Assembly: GCF_021354595.1 (NCBI RefSeq)
Contig: NZ_JADWYJ010000008.1
Location: 1 to 64,000 of the forward strand
Length of the DNA: 64,000 bases
Direction of reading: 5' to 3'
Source of the DNA: Maribellus sp. CM-23
GTDB lineage: Bacteria; Bacteroidota; Bacteroidia; Bacteroidales; Prolixibacteraceae
Part shown: one piece after another, positions 1 through 8,317 of the stretch
Layout of the letters: each line of letters starts with the position of its first letter
Position numbering within the stretch: position 1 is the stretch's first letter
The notes under the pieces: model-generated
The model's input: the letters and a program-made list of their open reading frames with translations, nothing else
Told to the model about the DNA's origin: nothing
The model's database searches: none
Translations under genes and position numbers: made by a program

Positions 1-82
1 CTTCTTTGCTTATTTGCCCGGTTAAAACTTCAGCAACTACCCGTCGCTTGAAGCTTTCATCATAAACTATAAATCCTGACAT
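1..82 (-). CDS. IS3-type transposase OrfA, N-terminal fragment
   Basis: An open frame enters from beyond the window edge and begins at an ATG whose complement is at 80-82. The 27 visible residues read MSGFIVYDESFKRRVV and then AEVLTGQISKE. This is the usual start of the helix-turn-helix OrfA subunit of IS3-family transposases (F-K-R-x-V-V-x-E-V-L-x-G). OrfA binds the element ends and is normally extended by frameshifting into an OrfB integrase domain. A terminal inverted-repeat-like sequence lies just upstream at 98-121, which fits. The remainder lies outside the window, so it is unknown whether the element is intact. Confidence 0.75.
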   Translation of the reverse strand, partial: MSGFIVYDESFKRRVVAEVLTGQISKE

Positions 83-121
83 AAATTTACTTTTTGTGTA
101 AACCTATTTTAGGACAAGACA
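1..121 (-). mobile_element. IS3-family insertion sequence, right part with terminal inverted repeat
   Basis: Read on the minus strand, 121-98 begins TGTCTTGTCCTAAAATAGGT, the general form of an IS3/IS150-group end (TGT-N2-TGTCC plus an A/T-rich block). It sits 16 bases upstream of the transposase ATG, the expected spacing for OrfA. The element therefore probably ends at 121 and extends leftward out of the window. The partner end and target duplication cannot be seen. Confidence 0.65.
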
Positions 122-125
122 CTTT

Positions 126-148
126 GGCCCCTTATAGGGGCCTTTTTG
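126..148 (+). terminator. intrinsic terminator beside the IS end
   Basis: GGCCCCT-TA-AGGGGCC-type hairpin at 126-142 followed by five T. It is nearly symmetrical and could act on either strand. It lies four bases outside the inferred IS end, so it may be the terminator of a gene left of the IS, now separated from it. Confidence 0.6.
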
Positions 149-882
149 TAAGTCCCCCTTCTTTGAGGGTGGATTCTTTAATTTTTAATTTTCACATACT
201 TCTCGTAATTGATATATCATAGCCACAGTTTATAAAGTGACATTATATTCATGTAATACACAGGCTTAGATTTTTAATAACAACAATTCCTGAGAACTAA
301 CCCGGATTAAACATCAATAAAAGAAACATCACAGTTTGTAGATATCAAAATATTACTGAACTATTTCCTGCTCACATTGCAGTTATTCTCAATCTTAAAT
401 ACTTAAGCTATACAAAACTAAACGATGACCTGTAACAATACGATTTAAATAAACCAATGATATAATTCCACTAATAGGATAAGGCTCGAATCCTGACATA
501 CAACTATGATTCAAATTTCATATGTTTGTTTGAGAAAATTATTTTGTTGAATAAAAAGAGAGCCTTTATCGAGAGCCCCCCACAAGTACATGATTTTAAG
601 CGCCAACGAAAATACAAAATCATCCTTTACTCGCTACATCCCAACTACCAGATTAACTTTTCTTCTAATACCTTTAAATTAAATCCTTTTTTTAATTAAA
701 CGCAATCCTACAAATCACACTATTAGTGGCTAATTTATAAGAGACTAAATCGAGAACACGTTGATTTTTTTTCAAAATTTGCTATCTTTAATACAAACAA
801 GTAAAGTTCTTAAAATGTGAACTAAACGGTGAACCAGAAATACAAAACCTCAGTAATAAACTGATACAAAGGCACTAATAAA
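149..882. other. gene-poor AT-rich stretch
   Basis: About 730 bases with no open frame that resembles a protein in either direction and no tRNA-like fold except the fragment at its right edge. The composition is AT-rich, unlike the coding neighbourhood. Lying between an IS end and a partial tRNA, it looks like remnant DNA of an old insertion. No integrase coding sequence is visible. Confidence 0.5.
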
Positions 883-911
883 GCCGGGTTACAATCCTGT
901 CATCCCGACCA
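883..911 (+). other. 3' end of a tRNA (probably tRNA-Pro) without a 5' part; possible att site remnant
   Basis: The 29 bases contain a T-arm-like segment (CCGGG, loop TTACAAT, CCTGT) and an acceptor 3' strand CATCCCG, then A and CCA. In Bacteroidota tRNA-Pro the acceptor is often CGGGAT(G/A) paired with (C/T)ATCCCG-ACCA, which is the basis for the guess. No CGGGATG 5' strand occurs about 75 bases upstream, so this is not a complete tRNA gene. The T stem has one mismatch and the loop is not the standard TTCGAAT. A 3' tRNA end alone is what integrases of genomic islands leave at one junction. A terminator follows at 924. Confidence 0.5.
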
Positions 912-923
912 AATTGAAAGAAC

Positions 924-961
924 AAAAGCCTGTATATCTGATGATTTACAGGCTTTTTGTT
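924..961 (+). terminator. intrinsic terminator after the tRNA fragment
   Basis: AAAAGCCTGTA at 924-934 pairs with TACAGGCTTTT at 947-957, and the T run continues. It lies 13 bases after the CCA of the tRNA fragment, where a tRNA terminator would be expected. Confidence 0.7.
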
Positions 962-1057
962 TTCAAAAGGCTGAATATATGAGCTTCCTTTACATCAAGT
1001 CAGCTTATTCTCAATAAACGCCTCAAATTTTTTATACTTCTCATAATCACCGTAGAA

Positions 1058-1240
1058 GTGACAGAGGCAAACGGAATAGTGCAGCCAAACGCTGATAACC
1101 GAAAGGCTTTTCATGGCCGCAATGGTGAGCTGGAAATGGGCTCCGCTATATCAAGGACAAGCATTGCCGCTTTTATTGCAACATTGGTTGAAACCCTGGA
1201 ACTTCGCATAAAGGAGAATCTGGGATTTTCGAAACCATAA
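1058..1240 (+). CDS. short open frame of unknown nature (doubtful)
   Basis: A 60-residue frame with a GTG start and no recognisable domain. I do not recognise it. The opposite strand carries another short frame (1114 to 995) ending in FYGDYEKYKKFEAFIENKLT, which reads more like a real protein C-terminus. At most one is genuine, and both may be gene remnants in the junction region. Codon use gives no clear verdict. Confidence 0.15.
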   Translation: MTEANGIVQPNADNRKAFHGRNGELEMGSAISRTSIAAFIATLVETLELRIKENLGFSKP

Positions 1241-1264
1241 ATTAAATGCGATGATGCCAAATAA

Positions 1265-1294
1265 AAAAGCCTTTCACAAAGTGAAAGGCTTTTC
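1265..1294 (-). terminator. terminator of the first sulfatase gene
   Basis: AGCCTTTCAC at 1269-1278 pairs with GTGAAAGGCT at 1281-1290, flanked by A/T runs on both sides. It is 17 bases beyond the stop of the minus-strand sulfatase and may work in both directions. Confidence 0.75.
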
Positions 1295-1310
1295 CTGTTA
1301 TAATGAATTA

Positions 1311-2915
1311 TTAATTCCAGTACTCTTCAAATATCCTCACCATTTCGGGATACTGTTTGTCGGTGTCTCCAATATCTTCGCGCAGTTTCATCAGTTCATT
1401 CTTCATGTCAGAAATAACACTTAGGTAATTGGGATCATTGTAAGCATTATGCAGTTCATTCGGGTCTTTTTCAAGATCGTAAAATTCCCAGGCCGGTTGT
1501 GTAGTCTTAGTCTGTGCGCCTTTCATATCCAGCGGCTGACCGTAAAAGAAGGCCAGTTTGTATCTTTTGTTTCGGATGCCAAAATGTCCCGGACGGTTGG
1601 CTTCGTGCTGCCAGTATCGATAATACATTTGATAACGCCATCCTTCGGGTGTTTCGCCTTTCAGGTTATTCCGGAAACTTACTCCGTCCACAAAGTCAGT
1701 TTTATCGATACCTGCATAATCGGCAAGTAAGGCGGCAAAGTCAATATTCAGAATGATATCGTCGATTCTGGAGCCTCCCTTGATCTCTTTTGGATAGCGT
1801 ATTACAAATGGCATGCGCAATGATTCTTCGAAAATCATGCGTTTGTCAAAAAAGCCGTGCTCGCCCAAAAAATATCCCTGGTCGGCGGTATAAATGACGA
1901 TGGTATTATCGGCAATTCCTTCTTCTTCCAGGAAATTCAAAAGCTTACCGATATTGTCATCGATGGCTGCCCCGCTTCTGATCATGTCTTTTACCAGTTT
2001 CTGGTAAACTTTTTTACGTACTGCCGCACTATCCAAGCCATCCACAATAAAAGGCAGATCGGGATACTGCGCCCAGTAATTCGGGTTTTGGGTATTTTCC
2101 AGGAAACGTTTTCCCAGCCTATCAATCGACTGCCCAACAAAAGAGCGCCCGGTGGTTTCGGGGCCACAATCAAACAAGGTGGCCGGCTCGGGAACTTCCA
2201 CGCTATCGAGCAAATCTTTAAAGCGGTCGGGGTAATCATACGGTTCGTGTGTTGCTTTAAAATGACACATCATCATGAACGGTTGTGATTTATCCCGGTT
2301 TTTGATCCAATCCATGGTGAGCCCGGCGATCACATCGGTCGAAAAGCCCTCGTATTCTGCTCCTCCGTCGTAGTTGTCCTGCCAGTTTTCTTTGTTCTTC
2401 AGGATGGGGTTCCAGTACCTTCCCTGGCCGGGTAAAACGTTGAAGTAATCGAACCCGGCAGGTTGTTTTTTCAGGTGCCACTTCCCTACAATAGCCGTTT
2501 GATAACCGTTATTTTTAAACACCTTGGCAATGTTCATACTGTCCGGTTCCAAAGCATCTTCCAACGTAAATATTCTATTGTGATGGCTGTATTGCCCTGT
2601 CAGAATTGCTCCGCGGCTGGGCGTGCATATAGAATTGGTACAAAAGCAGTTATCGAGCACACATCCTTCTTCGGCCAGGCGGCTGATGTTGGGAGTATGT
2701 ACATAATCCTTTAAAATTCCACCATAAATGCCCCACGCCTGGGAGGTATGATCATCACTTAAAATAAACAGAATGTTGGGTTTTGGCTCCGGCTTTTGTT
2801 TGCACTGATGAAAGAACAAAGGGGCCATAAACAGTAAAACAAACAAACCTTTTGATACTCCTTTTCCTGATAAGCTCATCTTAAAAAACATTTTAGTTTC
2901 ATTCATTAAATTCAA
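1311..2915 (-). CDS. exported S1-family sulfatase
   Basis: A 534-residue formylglycine-dependent sulfatase that hydrolyses sulfate esters, probably on sulfated glycans, outside the cytoplasm. A hydrophobic export segment lies at residues 22-38. The metal-binding Asp pair is in NILFILSDDH (residues 54-55). The maturation motif C97-T-P-S-R101 is intact, with Cys97 the residue converted to formylglycine. Further hallmarks are GKWH near residue 145 and YTADQGYFLGEHGF in the C-terminal half. The general form resembles sulfatases annotated as N-acetylglucosamine-6-sulfatase, but the substrate cannot be read from the sequence. A second sulfatase gene lies just upstream on the same strand. The gene has its own promoter (2938-2969) and a terminator at 1265. 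Confidence 0.93.
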   Translation of the reverse strand: MNLMNETKMFFKMSLSGKGVSKGLFVLLFMAPLFFHQCKQKPEPKPNILFILSDDHTSQAWGIYGGILKDYVHTPNISRLAEEGCVLDNCFCTNSICTPSRGAILTGQYSHHNRIFTLEDALEPDSMNIAKVFKNNGYQTAIVGKWHLKKQPAGFDYFNVLPGQGRYWNPILKNKENWQDNYDGGAEYEGFSTDVIAGLTMDWIKNRDKSQPFMMMCHFKATHEPYDYPDRFKDLLDSVEVPEPATLFDCGPETTGRSFVGQSIDRLGKRFLENTQNPNYWAQYPDLPFIVDGLDSAAVRKKVYQKLVKDMIRSGAAIDDNIGKLLNFLEEEGIADNTIVIYTADQGYFLGEHGFFDKRMIFEESLRMPFVIRYPKEIKGGSRIDDIILNIDFAALLADYAGIDKTDFVDGVSFRNNLKGETPEGWRYQMYYRYWQHEANRPGHFGIRNKRYKLAFFYGQPLDMKGAQTKTTQPAWEFYDLEKDPNELHNAYNDPNYLSVISDMKNELMKLREDIGDTDKQYPEMVRIFEEYWN

Positions 2916-2937
2916 ATCGTGCTTTTACGGAGTTGTG

Positions 2938-2969
2938 CAAAGATACACGTGCTTATTTTTTAAAACAAG
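2938..2969 (-). promoter_or_regulatory. Bacteroidota-type promoter for the first sulfatase
   Basis: On the minus strand, a -33 CTTG (2969-2966) and a -7 TATCTTTG (2945-2938) are separated by 20 bases. TATCTTTG matches the TAnnTTTG consensus exactly. The gene starts 22 bases downstream of the -7 box. Confidence 0.6.
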
Positions 2970-3033
2970 CCTTCTTTGTGGTGCACTTACAAGATCGTTT
3001 GGGAAACGGTTCGTTAAACGTAAAATCTTCAGC

Positions 3034-4641
3034 CTAATTGGTGGCGGAAATATTTTTCAAAATTATTTCCATTTGTTCCTGACTTTCAAAATCTGATTTA
3101 TTCACCCAACCTGCATTTACTTCTTCTCCCCGCATAAAACGGTTGTAGAAATCAACATCTGCTTTATAAGAATAGAGATAGCGGTCAAAAATGTCTCCCT
3201 TGCCCAGCATGCGGGGATCCTGCTGCTTTGTAAGTTCGGTTACTAGTTGGTTTTCTAGCTCCAGAATAAGCGGTTGAAGCGATGGCTCATTGATCAGGTT
3301 CACAATACAGTCCGGATCATTCTTTACGTTGTATATCTCACGTTCGGGCCTTTTCCCAAAACAGTAGTTCCAGAATTGATTGCTGCCGGCCTCTCTTCTG
3401 TCGGCCAGTATTTGGCTTTTTGTTGCACCTCCGTCGCAGTTGAGGTAACCGGTTTCCGGGTTTCCGGAGGGCCAGCGATCTGTTTTGTAATTGTGCAGAA
3501 ACAAATAATCGCCTTTTCTGATTCCGCGAATGGGATATCCAACATCGTCGGGCCGGCCCACATCGTGCCGTTCTTTGCCAATTAGTACATAGTCGCGCTT
3601 TTGAGAATTACGTTTGTTATACAATAAATCGGTAAGACTTTCCCCCTGAATGGCTTGCATTTGAGAAGCCTCTTGCTCAATTCCTGCCACCTCCAGGAAT
3701 GTTGGTGCAAAATCAATAAAACTTACAAAATCTTCGACTACCCGCCCCGGCTTTTTAATACCCTCTTTCCACATTACCGCCATAGGCAGATGGTTGGAAT
3801 ACTCATACGCCTGACCTTTTACCCGCGGAAAAGGCATTCCGTTATCTGAAGTTACCACAATCAGTGTATTGTCCAGCAGCCCTTGTTCTTCCAGAACGGC
3901 TAACATTTTACCTAGGTGTGTGTCAAAGTATTCGATCTCAAAAGCATAATCCAGCATATCGGTCCGGGTAGATTCTTTGTCGGGCCAAAAGGGAAAAACT
4001 TCATCTACGTCTTCCGGATTTTTGTTTCCCTTGGCAATTCCGCTTCCGTATTCGTAGCGCCGGTGTGGTTCCATGCCTCCGTACCAAAAACAGAAAGGCT
4101 GGTCACCGGGCTTCTCCTTCAGAAATTTTTCAAAATTGGCAGCATAATCGATGTTGGAAATTTGCGAGGTAGGCGGTGTACAACGTTCCGAGTTGTAAGC
4201 TTTACCAAGCAGTAAGCGGTTTTCTCCGGTTTCGGTTTTTGCGACCACCGGTGCCACTCCTTTGGCAGTATAGCCCACAAAGTAGCCGTTTTCTTCCAGT
4301 GTTTCGGCATAGGTTTTAAACTTTACCGGAAAGTAACTCCAGTGGTTACCGGCTTCTTCCAACTGCCACGAGTTGCGGCCTGTAACAATACACGACCGCG
4401 AAGGTGCGCACTTTGCATTGGGAGTATATGCGTTCGCGAACAATATGCCTTGCTGCGCTATCTTGTCAAAAGCCGGAGTGTTTACCCAGTCGCATCCGTA
4501 GGCGCCCATGTGTTTATAAGTTGCATCGTCGGCAATACAAAAAAGAATATTGGGACGTGTTTTTTCGGTTGTTTGTTTTTCAGTACAGGCAAACAGAAGC
4601 AAACTCATTGTTAACAGGAGCCACAGGCGATTTAGATTCAT
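3034..4641 (-). CDS. exported lipoprotein S1-family sulfatase, heparan N-sulfatase-like
   Basis: A 535-residue sulfatase with an N-terminal lipobox (LLLFAC, Cys19), so probably a periplasmic or outer-membrane lipoprotein. Sulfatase features in order are NILFCIADDA with the Asp pair at 38-39, the maturation motif C78-A-P-S-R82 followed by TGRNSWQLEEAGNH, and a TSDNGMPFPR motif in the middle. The context after CAPSR (R-N-S-x-Q-x-E-x-x-x-N-H) is typical of the branch that includes N-sulfoglucosamine sulfohydrolase. This suggests action on sulfated glucosamine or related sugars but does not prove it. The gene is 118 bases upstream of the first sulfatase gene on the same strand. No sulfatase-maturating enzyme is encoded in this window. 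Confidence 0.92.
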   Translation of the reverse strand: MNLNRLWLLLTMSLLLFACTEKQTTEKTRPNILFCIADDATYKHMGAYGCDWVNTPAFDKIAQQGILFANAYTPNAKCAPSRSCIVTGRNSWQLEEAGNHWSYFPVKFKTYAETLEENGYFVGYTAKGVAPVVAKTETGENRLLLGKAYNSERCTPPTSQISNIDYAANFEKFLKEKPGDQPFCFWYGGMEPHRRYEYGSGIAKGNKNPEDVDEVFPFWPDKESTRTDMLDYAFEIEYFDTHLGKMLAVLEEQGLLDNTLIVVTSDNGMPFPRVKGQAYEYSNHLPMAVMWKEGIKKPGRVVEDFVSFIDFAPTFLEVAGIEQEASQMQAIQGESLTDLLYNKRNSQKRDYVLIGKERHDVGRPDDVGYPIRGIRKGDYLFLHNYKTDRWPSGNPETGYLNCDGGATKSQILADRREAGSNQFWNYCFGKRPEREIYNVKNDPDCIVNLINEPSLQPLILELENQLVTELTKQQDPRMLGKGDIFDRYLYSYKADVDFYNRFMRGEEVNAGWVNKSDFESQEQMEIILKNISATN

Positions 4642-4785
4642 CGGTACGATTTGATTTAGTTTTTCCGGACTGCAAGTTAAAATTTATGTTGGTAAAAGCA
4701 TCATCGCTTTCACATCGTTTGGTCCGCGATTATACTTTCCCGAATCGCTTAATGCTCTTTATGAAGTATGTGAATTGGGTACCGT

Positions 4786-4962
4786 TTAATACAGGTGGTT
4801 CAGAAATTTGACCAGCCCGAGTACATCTTCGCGTGTTGAAAACGGGTAAACTCCGTTCATTTTCACGGTATAAATATTATGGTATAAGATGCTTTCTTTT
4901 AGCGGACTTGTATTTTCAATCAGGGCAAGGGCCTCTTCGTATAGTTGTTCTCTTTTCTTCAT
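4786..4962 (-). CDS. 58-residue protein of unknown function at the end of the efflux/LytTR operon
   Basis: The start at 4962 gives MKKREQLYEEALALIENT and about 40 more residues. A longer frame to 4998 would overlap the regulator gene and adds an atypical N-terminus, so the internal ATG is preferred. The protein is helical and charged at its N-terminus with no membrane segment, Cys pair or known motif. It follows the LytTR regulator gene by 20 bases on the same strand, so it is probably co-transcribed with the kinase and regulator. I do not recognise the family. Confidence 0.6.
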   Translation of the reverse strand: MKKREQLYEEALALIENTSPLKESILYHNIYTVKMNGVYPFSTREDVLGLVKFLNHLY

Positions 4963-4982
4963 TAAATACTTGGTTGGTTGCA

Positions 4983-5759
4983 CTAATTCTCCATCCACTC
5001 TTTAAATTCGGCGGCTTTTAAACGACTGATCATTATGGGCTCGTCGAAAGGATGGATCAAACGCAAAATTAGTTTGCCTCCGAAGTGGTTCTCAAATTTC
5101 CGGATGGCATTAATGTGTACAATGGTACTTCGGTTGGTTCTGAAAAACTGAGCCGGGTCAAGTTCTTCTTCCAGCTTTTCGATGGTTAAATTAATGGCGT
5201 ATTCTTTTCCTTTAAAAGTAACGGCATTTGTTATCCTGTTTTCAGTATAAAACCAGGCTATTTCTTCCACATCCAGCTTAAAATAAGAAGTAGCTCCGCT
5301 AATGAGGAAGCGCTTCCTGTATTTCCGTTCGCCCCTTATTATGGCTTCCAGCAGTTCTTTATAATCAGGTCTGCTTTCGGAGCTTTTGCGCTGAACGTTT
5401 AGAAGAGTTTCAAATTTGTCGATCGCCTGTTCCAGTTTTTCGAGTTTAATTGGTTTTAGCAAATAGTCGATGCTGTTAACCTGAAATGCCCTGAGTGCAT
5501 ATTCGTCGTAAGCAGTTGTAAATATAACCATACTATCCACCTGCACACTATCGAATACCGAAAAACTTATTCCATCCGTCAGCTGAATATCCATAAAAAT
5601 CAGGTCGGGAGCAGGGTTGCTTTTTAGCCAGTCTACCGTTTCTTTAACACTGTCTAATCCTGCAAGAATGTTCCAGTCGGGCCGCAATGTTTCTACCATT
5701 CCTTTTAACAAACGGTAGTTATGTAATTCATCTTCCACTATAATCACTCTCATAATCAC
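4983..5759 (-). CDS. LytTR-family response regulator
   Basis: A 258-residue two-component regulator of the LytR/AlgR class. The receiver domain covers roughly residues 3-120, with acidic pocket D10/E11, phosphoacceptor Asp57 in the MDIQL motif, Thr81/82 and Lys102 in LLKPIK. A LytTR DNA-binding domain occupies about 150-255 (RFLISGATSYFKLDVEEIAWF, then FFRTNRSTIVHINAIRKF). Its cognate kinase gene lies 17 bases upstream. Both sit in the operon of an RND efflux pump, so its likely target is the promoter of that operon, though no clear LytTR direct repeat could be identified there. Confidence 0.93.
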   Translation of the reverse strand: MIMRVIIVEDELHNYRLLKGMVETLRPDWNILAGLDSVKETVDWLKSNPAPDLIFMDIQLTDGISFSVFDSVQVDSMVIFTTAYDEYALRAFQVNSIDYLLKPIKLEKLEQAIDKFETLLNVQRKSSESRPDYKELLEAIIRGERKYRKRFLISGATSYFKLDVEEIAWFYTENRITNAVTFKGKEYAINLTIEKLEEELDPAQFFRTNRSTIVHINAIRKFENHFGGKLILRLIHPFDEPIMISRLKAAEFKEWMEN

Positions 5760-5776
5760 TGCCTTTTTATGTGTCC

Positions 5777-6850
5777 TTACAGTAAAGGAACCTTTACCTC
5801 GAATTTTTTCTCATCGCGGTGAACCTCTATTTGTTTTTCGGTCAACATCTTATACCTTCCGATCAGATTTCCCAAGCCTGTTTTAGTTGAATACGAAGTA
5901 GTTCGAAGATTCAAATTATTCGAAACTGACAAATACCCATCTTTGGCAAAAACAGTTATTTCCAGGGGTGTTTCCTTGCTTGTTATGTTGTGTTTTATGG
6001 CATTTTCGATCAGCAGTTGACCGGTCAAAGGAGCAATTTCGCGGTCCAGTTCTTCAACTGAAATGTTGTTGTGTTCGAGCATTAAGCCTTCGCCCAGCCG
6101 TTCTTTGTGCAAGGCAAAATAAGCCTTCATAAACTCAAGCTCATCTTTCAACTTTACCAGTTTCTTGTTTTTACTTTGAAGTACATACCTGTAAACATCG
6201 GTAAAATTCTCGGTAAAGTACACTGCAACTTCCGGGTCGTATATGATCAACGATTTTAAAACACTCAGGTTATTAAACAGAAAATGCGGGTTTAACTGGT
6301 CTTGCAACGAATTGTAATCCATCTCCAGTTTCTCTCTTTTCATTTTGGCAATGATTTCCTGCGAGTTGAGCCATTTTATACTTATCCGTGCCAGGGTAAG
6401 CGAGTTAGCCACCATTTGTATAAAGATCAAACCGGCAGCCATTCCAAGAATCACACCCGGGCGTGAATTTTCGCCTCCCAACTCGGGTTCGATAAAATAC
6501 ATGATAACCCGGTGTGCCAGAATCAAAAAAAGAAACCCGACACTGATCTGTAAAATAAAACGCAGTTTCATTTTTGTCGGAACCGGAAGAAAGCGTTCCA
6601 GGATATTGTCCAGAATAATTTGCAGCTCCACGGCCAGGTTAAAAGGAATAATTACAGCCACATAAATAACCGCCGGAATGCGCAGGTTTACGCCAGAAGG
6701 CCCATCAACAACATAAACAATAAAATGAAGTATCACAGTGGCGATCAAACTGATAACCGTGAACCTGATAATAACACTCGGAGCCGCATAGCTGGGCAAA
6801 CGCAGCGCCAGATCTGGTTTTTCCTTCTTATTTTGGTGTGTATACTTCAT
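5777..6850 (-). CDS. LytS/YehU-type membrane sensor histidine kinase
   Basis: A 357-residue kinase with four predicted transmembrane segments (about 26-48, 58-80, 97-120, 134-155). These are followed by a coiled linker and a His_kinase domain with the phosphoacceptor His189 in DQLNPHFLFNNL. The N-box LLIENAIKHNI and a GLGNL glycine box follow, as in HATPase domains of this class. It lacks a long extracellular sensor domain, so the signal is probably sensed in or near the membrane. The gene is followed after 17 bases by its response regulator and preceded after 10 bases by the efflux outer-membrane channel gene. The sensor is therefore co-expressed with the pump. Confidence 0.93.
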   Translation of the reverse strand: MKYTHQNKKEKPDLALRLPSYAAPSVIIRFTVISLIATVILHFIVYVVDGPSGVNLRIPAVIYVAVIIPFNLAVELQIILDNILERFLPVPTKMKLRFILQISVGFLFLILAHRVIMYFIEPELGGENSRPGVILGMAAGLIFIQMVANSLTLARISIKWLNSQEIIAKMKREKLEMDYNSLQDQLNPHFLFNNLSVLKSLIIYDPEVAVYFTENFTDVYRYVLQSKNKKLVKLKDELEFMKAYFALHKERLGEGLMLEHNNISVEELDREIAPLTGQLLIENAIKHNITSKETPLEITVFAKDGYLSVSNNLNLRTTSYSTKTGLGNLIGRYKMLTEKQIEVHRDEKKFEVKVPLL

Positions 6851-6860
6851 TTAAATCGAT

Positions 6861-8261
6861 CTATTTTTCCCCTTCTGCTTTGTAAAGATTGCCGGTAACA
6901 TTTTGCCAGCGGGTTTTTAGTACTTCAAAATTGGCCACAGCCTGTGTCAAACGCGCTTTCGCTTCCGCCCATTTGGCCTGTGAACCCAGCAAATCGGTGG
7001 TGGTATTTAAACCAACGTCGAAACTGGCACGGGTTTCATCCAAACTTTCTTCGGCTTCTGTCACACTTTTCTCCGCAATCAGAATGGATTCGTAGGCCTC
7101 TTCAACCTGCACCTTAACTTGCATGACCTCAAGATTAATCAAATCATTTGTATGTTGCAAATCTGTTTCGGCCTGTTGCACTTTCAATTGGGCGGCTCTC
7201 ATTTTCTTTTTCCCCTGCCCCCACTGGAAAATGGGGATAGATACCTGTGCCGCAAGCATGGGCTGAAAATCGACGTCTTCGTACAAATCCCGAAGCCAGT
7301 AGCTTGTGTATTGTGCACTCACTCCTACCGTTGGGAGATAATCGGCCCGTGTAATTTTAGCATCTAATTCACTCAGTTCCTTTTGCCTCTCCAGAATTTT
7401 TAGTTCGTTTCTGTTGTTCGCAGCCTGGTTTAATCCGTCGTTAAAGTTGATTAACTGAACGTTTCTCAGCTCCTCATAACTGATTTGAATATCCGCATCC
7501 AATGGCTGTCCCATCAACTGGTTCAGGTACATTTTGGCCACTTTCAACCCGTTTTTGGCCTTTAGCAAATTCAAGGCAGCCTCGTTTTTCTGAACGGTTA
7601 CCTTAAGTTTTTCGCTGGCAGGCTGAAGTCCGACCTCGTACATAGCTTTCATCTGATCTTCCAGCTCGGTCAGCATTTTGATATATTCATCCGCAATTTT
7701 AATGTTCTCCTGAACGGTTGCCACTTGCCAAAAAGCATTGTCGGTTTCTTCCACAATTTCTGAATACTTCAGATTCAGTGCCAGTCCGGCTATTTCTACA
7801 CCGGCATCAGCTTGTTGATTGGAATACCTGATTTTTCCTCCAGCATAAACCGGCTGGTTCAATGTAAAACTGCCGTTGATCATCGTAAGGCTTTTCATAT
7901 CAATGCTAGTCCCGGGTTTCCATACATTGCTCGTTCCTGAAAAGTTGCCGTTTAACGCATCTTCCTCGCTGGCGGCAGTGGGTAGAAAGTAACCAGGCAA
8001 ACTAATTGGATCCATATTCGGGCGATGCATCAGCGAAGAAGAAAACCCCAGCGATGGAAGATAGGCCGTTCTCGCCACTTCCTGGTTAACTTTGGCTTCC
8101 TTGTTCTGCAAAGCTGCCTTTTTTAGTTCTTTGTTGAATTCCACTGCCTGTTTCCGGCAATCTTCAAGCGTCATCACTTTTTGCCCCAAAGCATTGCCGA
8201 ATACAAGCGTTGTTACCAATAATACAAATGTTCTTATAATGATTTTGACTGATCTCTTCAT
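6861..8261 (-). CDS. TolC-family outer membrane efflux channel (pump 1)
   Basis: A 466-residue outer membrane efflux protein with a Sec signal peptide at residues 1-26 (FGNALGQ cleavage region). Two repeated long coiled-coil halves follow, the usual arrangement of OEP domains forming the trimeric beta-barrel and periplasmic tunnel. The segment SLDETRASFDVGLNTTTDLLGSQ closely fits the C-terminal helical hairpin of the family. It is the third gene of a complete adaptor-pump-channel operon and carries substrates across the outer membrane for the RND pump encoded upstream. Confidence 0.92.
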   Translation of the reverse strand: MKRSVKIIIRTFVLLVTTLVFGNALGQKVMTLEDCRKQAVEFNKELKKAALQNKEAKVNQEVARTAYLPSLGFSSSLMHRPNMDPISLPGYFLPTAASEEDALNGNFSGTSNVWKPGTSIDMKSLTMINGSFTLNQPVYAGGKIRYSNQQADAGVEIAGLALNLKYSEIVEETDNAFWQVATVQENIKIADEYIKMLTELEDQMKAMYEVGLQPASEKLKVTVQKNEAALNLLKAKNGLKVAKMYLNQLMGQPLDADIQISYEELRNVQLINFNDGLNQAANNRNELKILERQKELSELDAKITRADYLPTVGVSAQYTSYWLRDLYEDVDFQPMLAAQVSIPIFQWGQGKKKMRAAQLKVQQAETDLQHTNDLINLEVMQVKVQVEEAYESILIAEKSVTEAEESLDETRASFDVGLNTTTDLLGSQAKWAEAKARLTQAVANFEVLKTRWQNVTGNLYKAEGEK

Positions 8262-8317
8262 TTTCGTTTTCCTGTTAAATTGAATTTTTCACTACTCCCG
8301 GGCAGCCCGATTTTAGT

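Noticed and set aside
883..911. Complete tRNA or tmRNA gene
   Set aside because: No 5' acceptor strand or anticodon arm can be found in the 80 bases upstream, and the end does not match tmRNA.
995..1114. Minus-strand frame ending FYGDYEKYKKFEAFIENKLT
   Set aside because: Reads like a genuine protein end, but its N-terminal half looks random. Kept only as a possible gene remnant.
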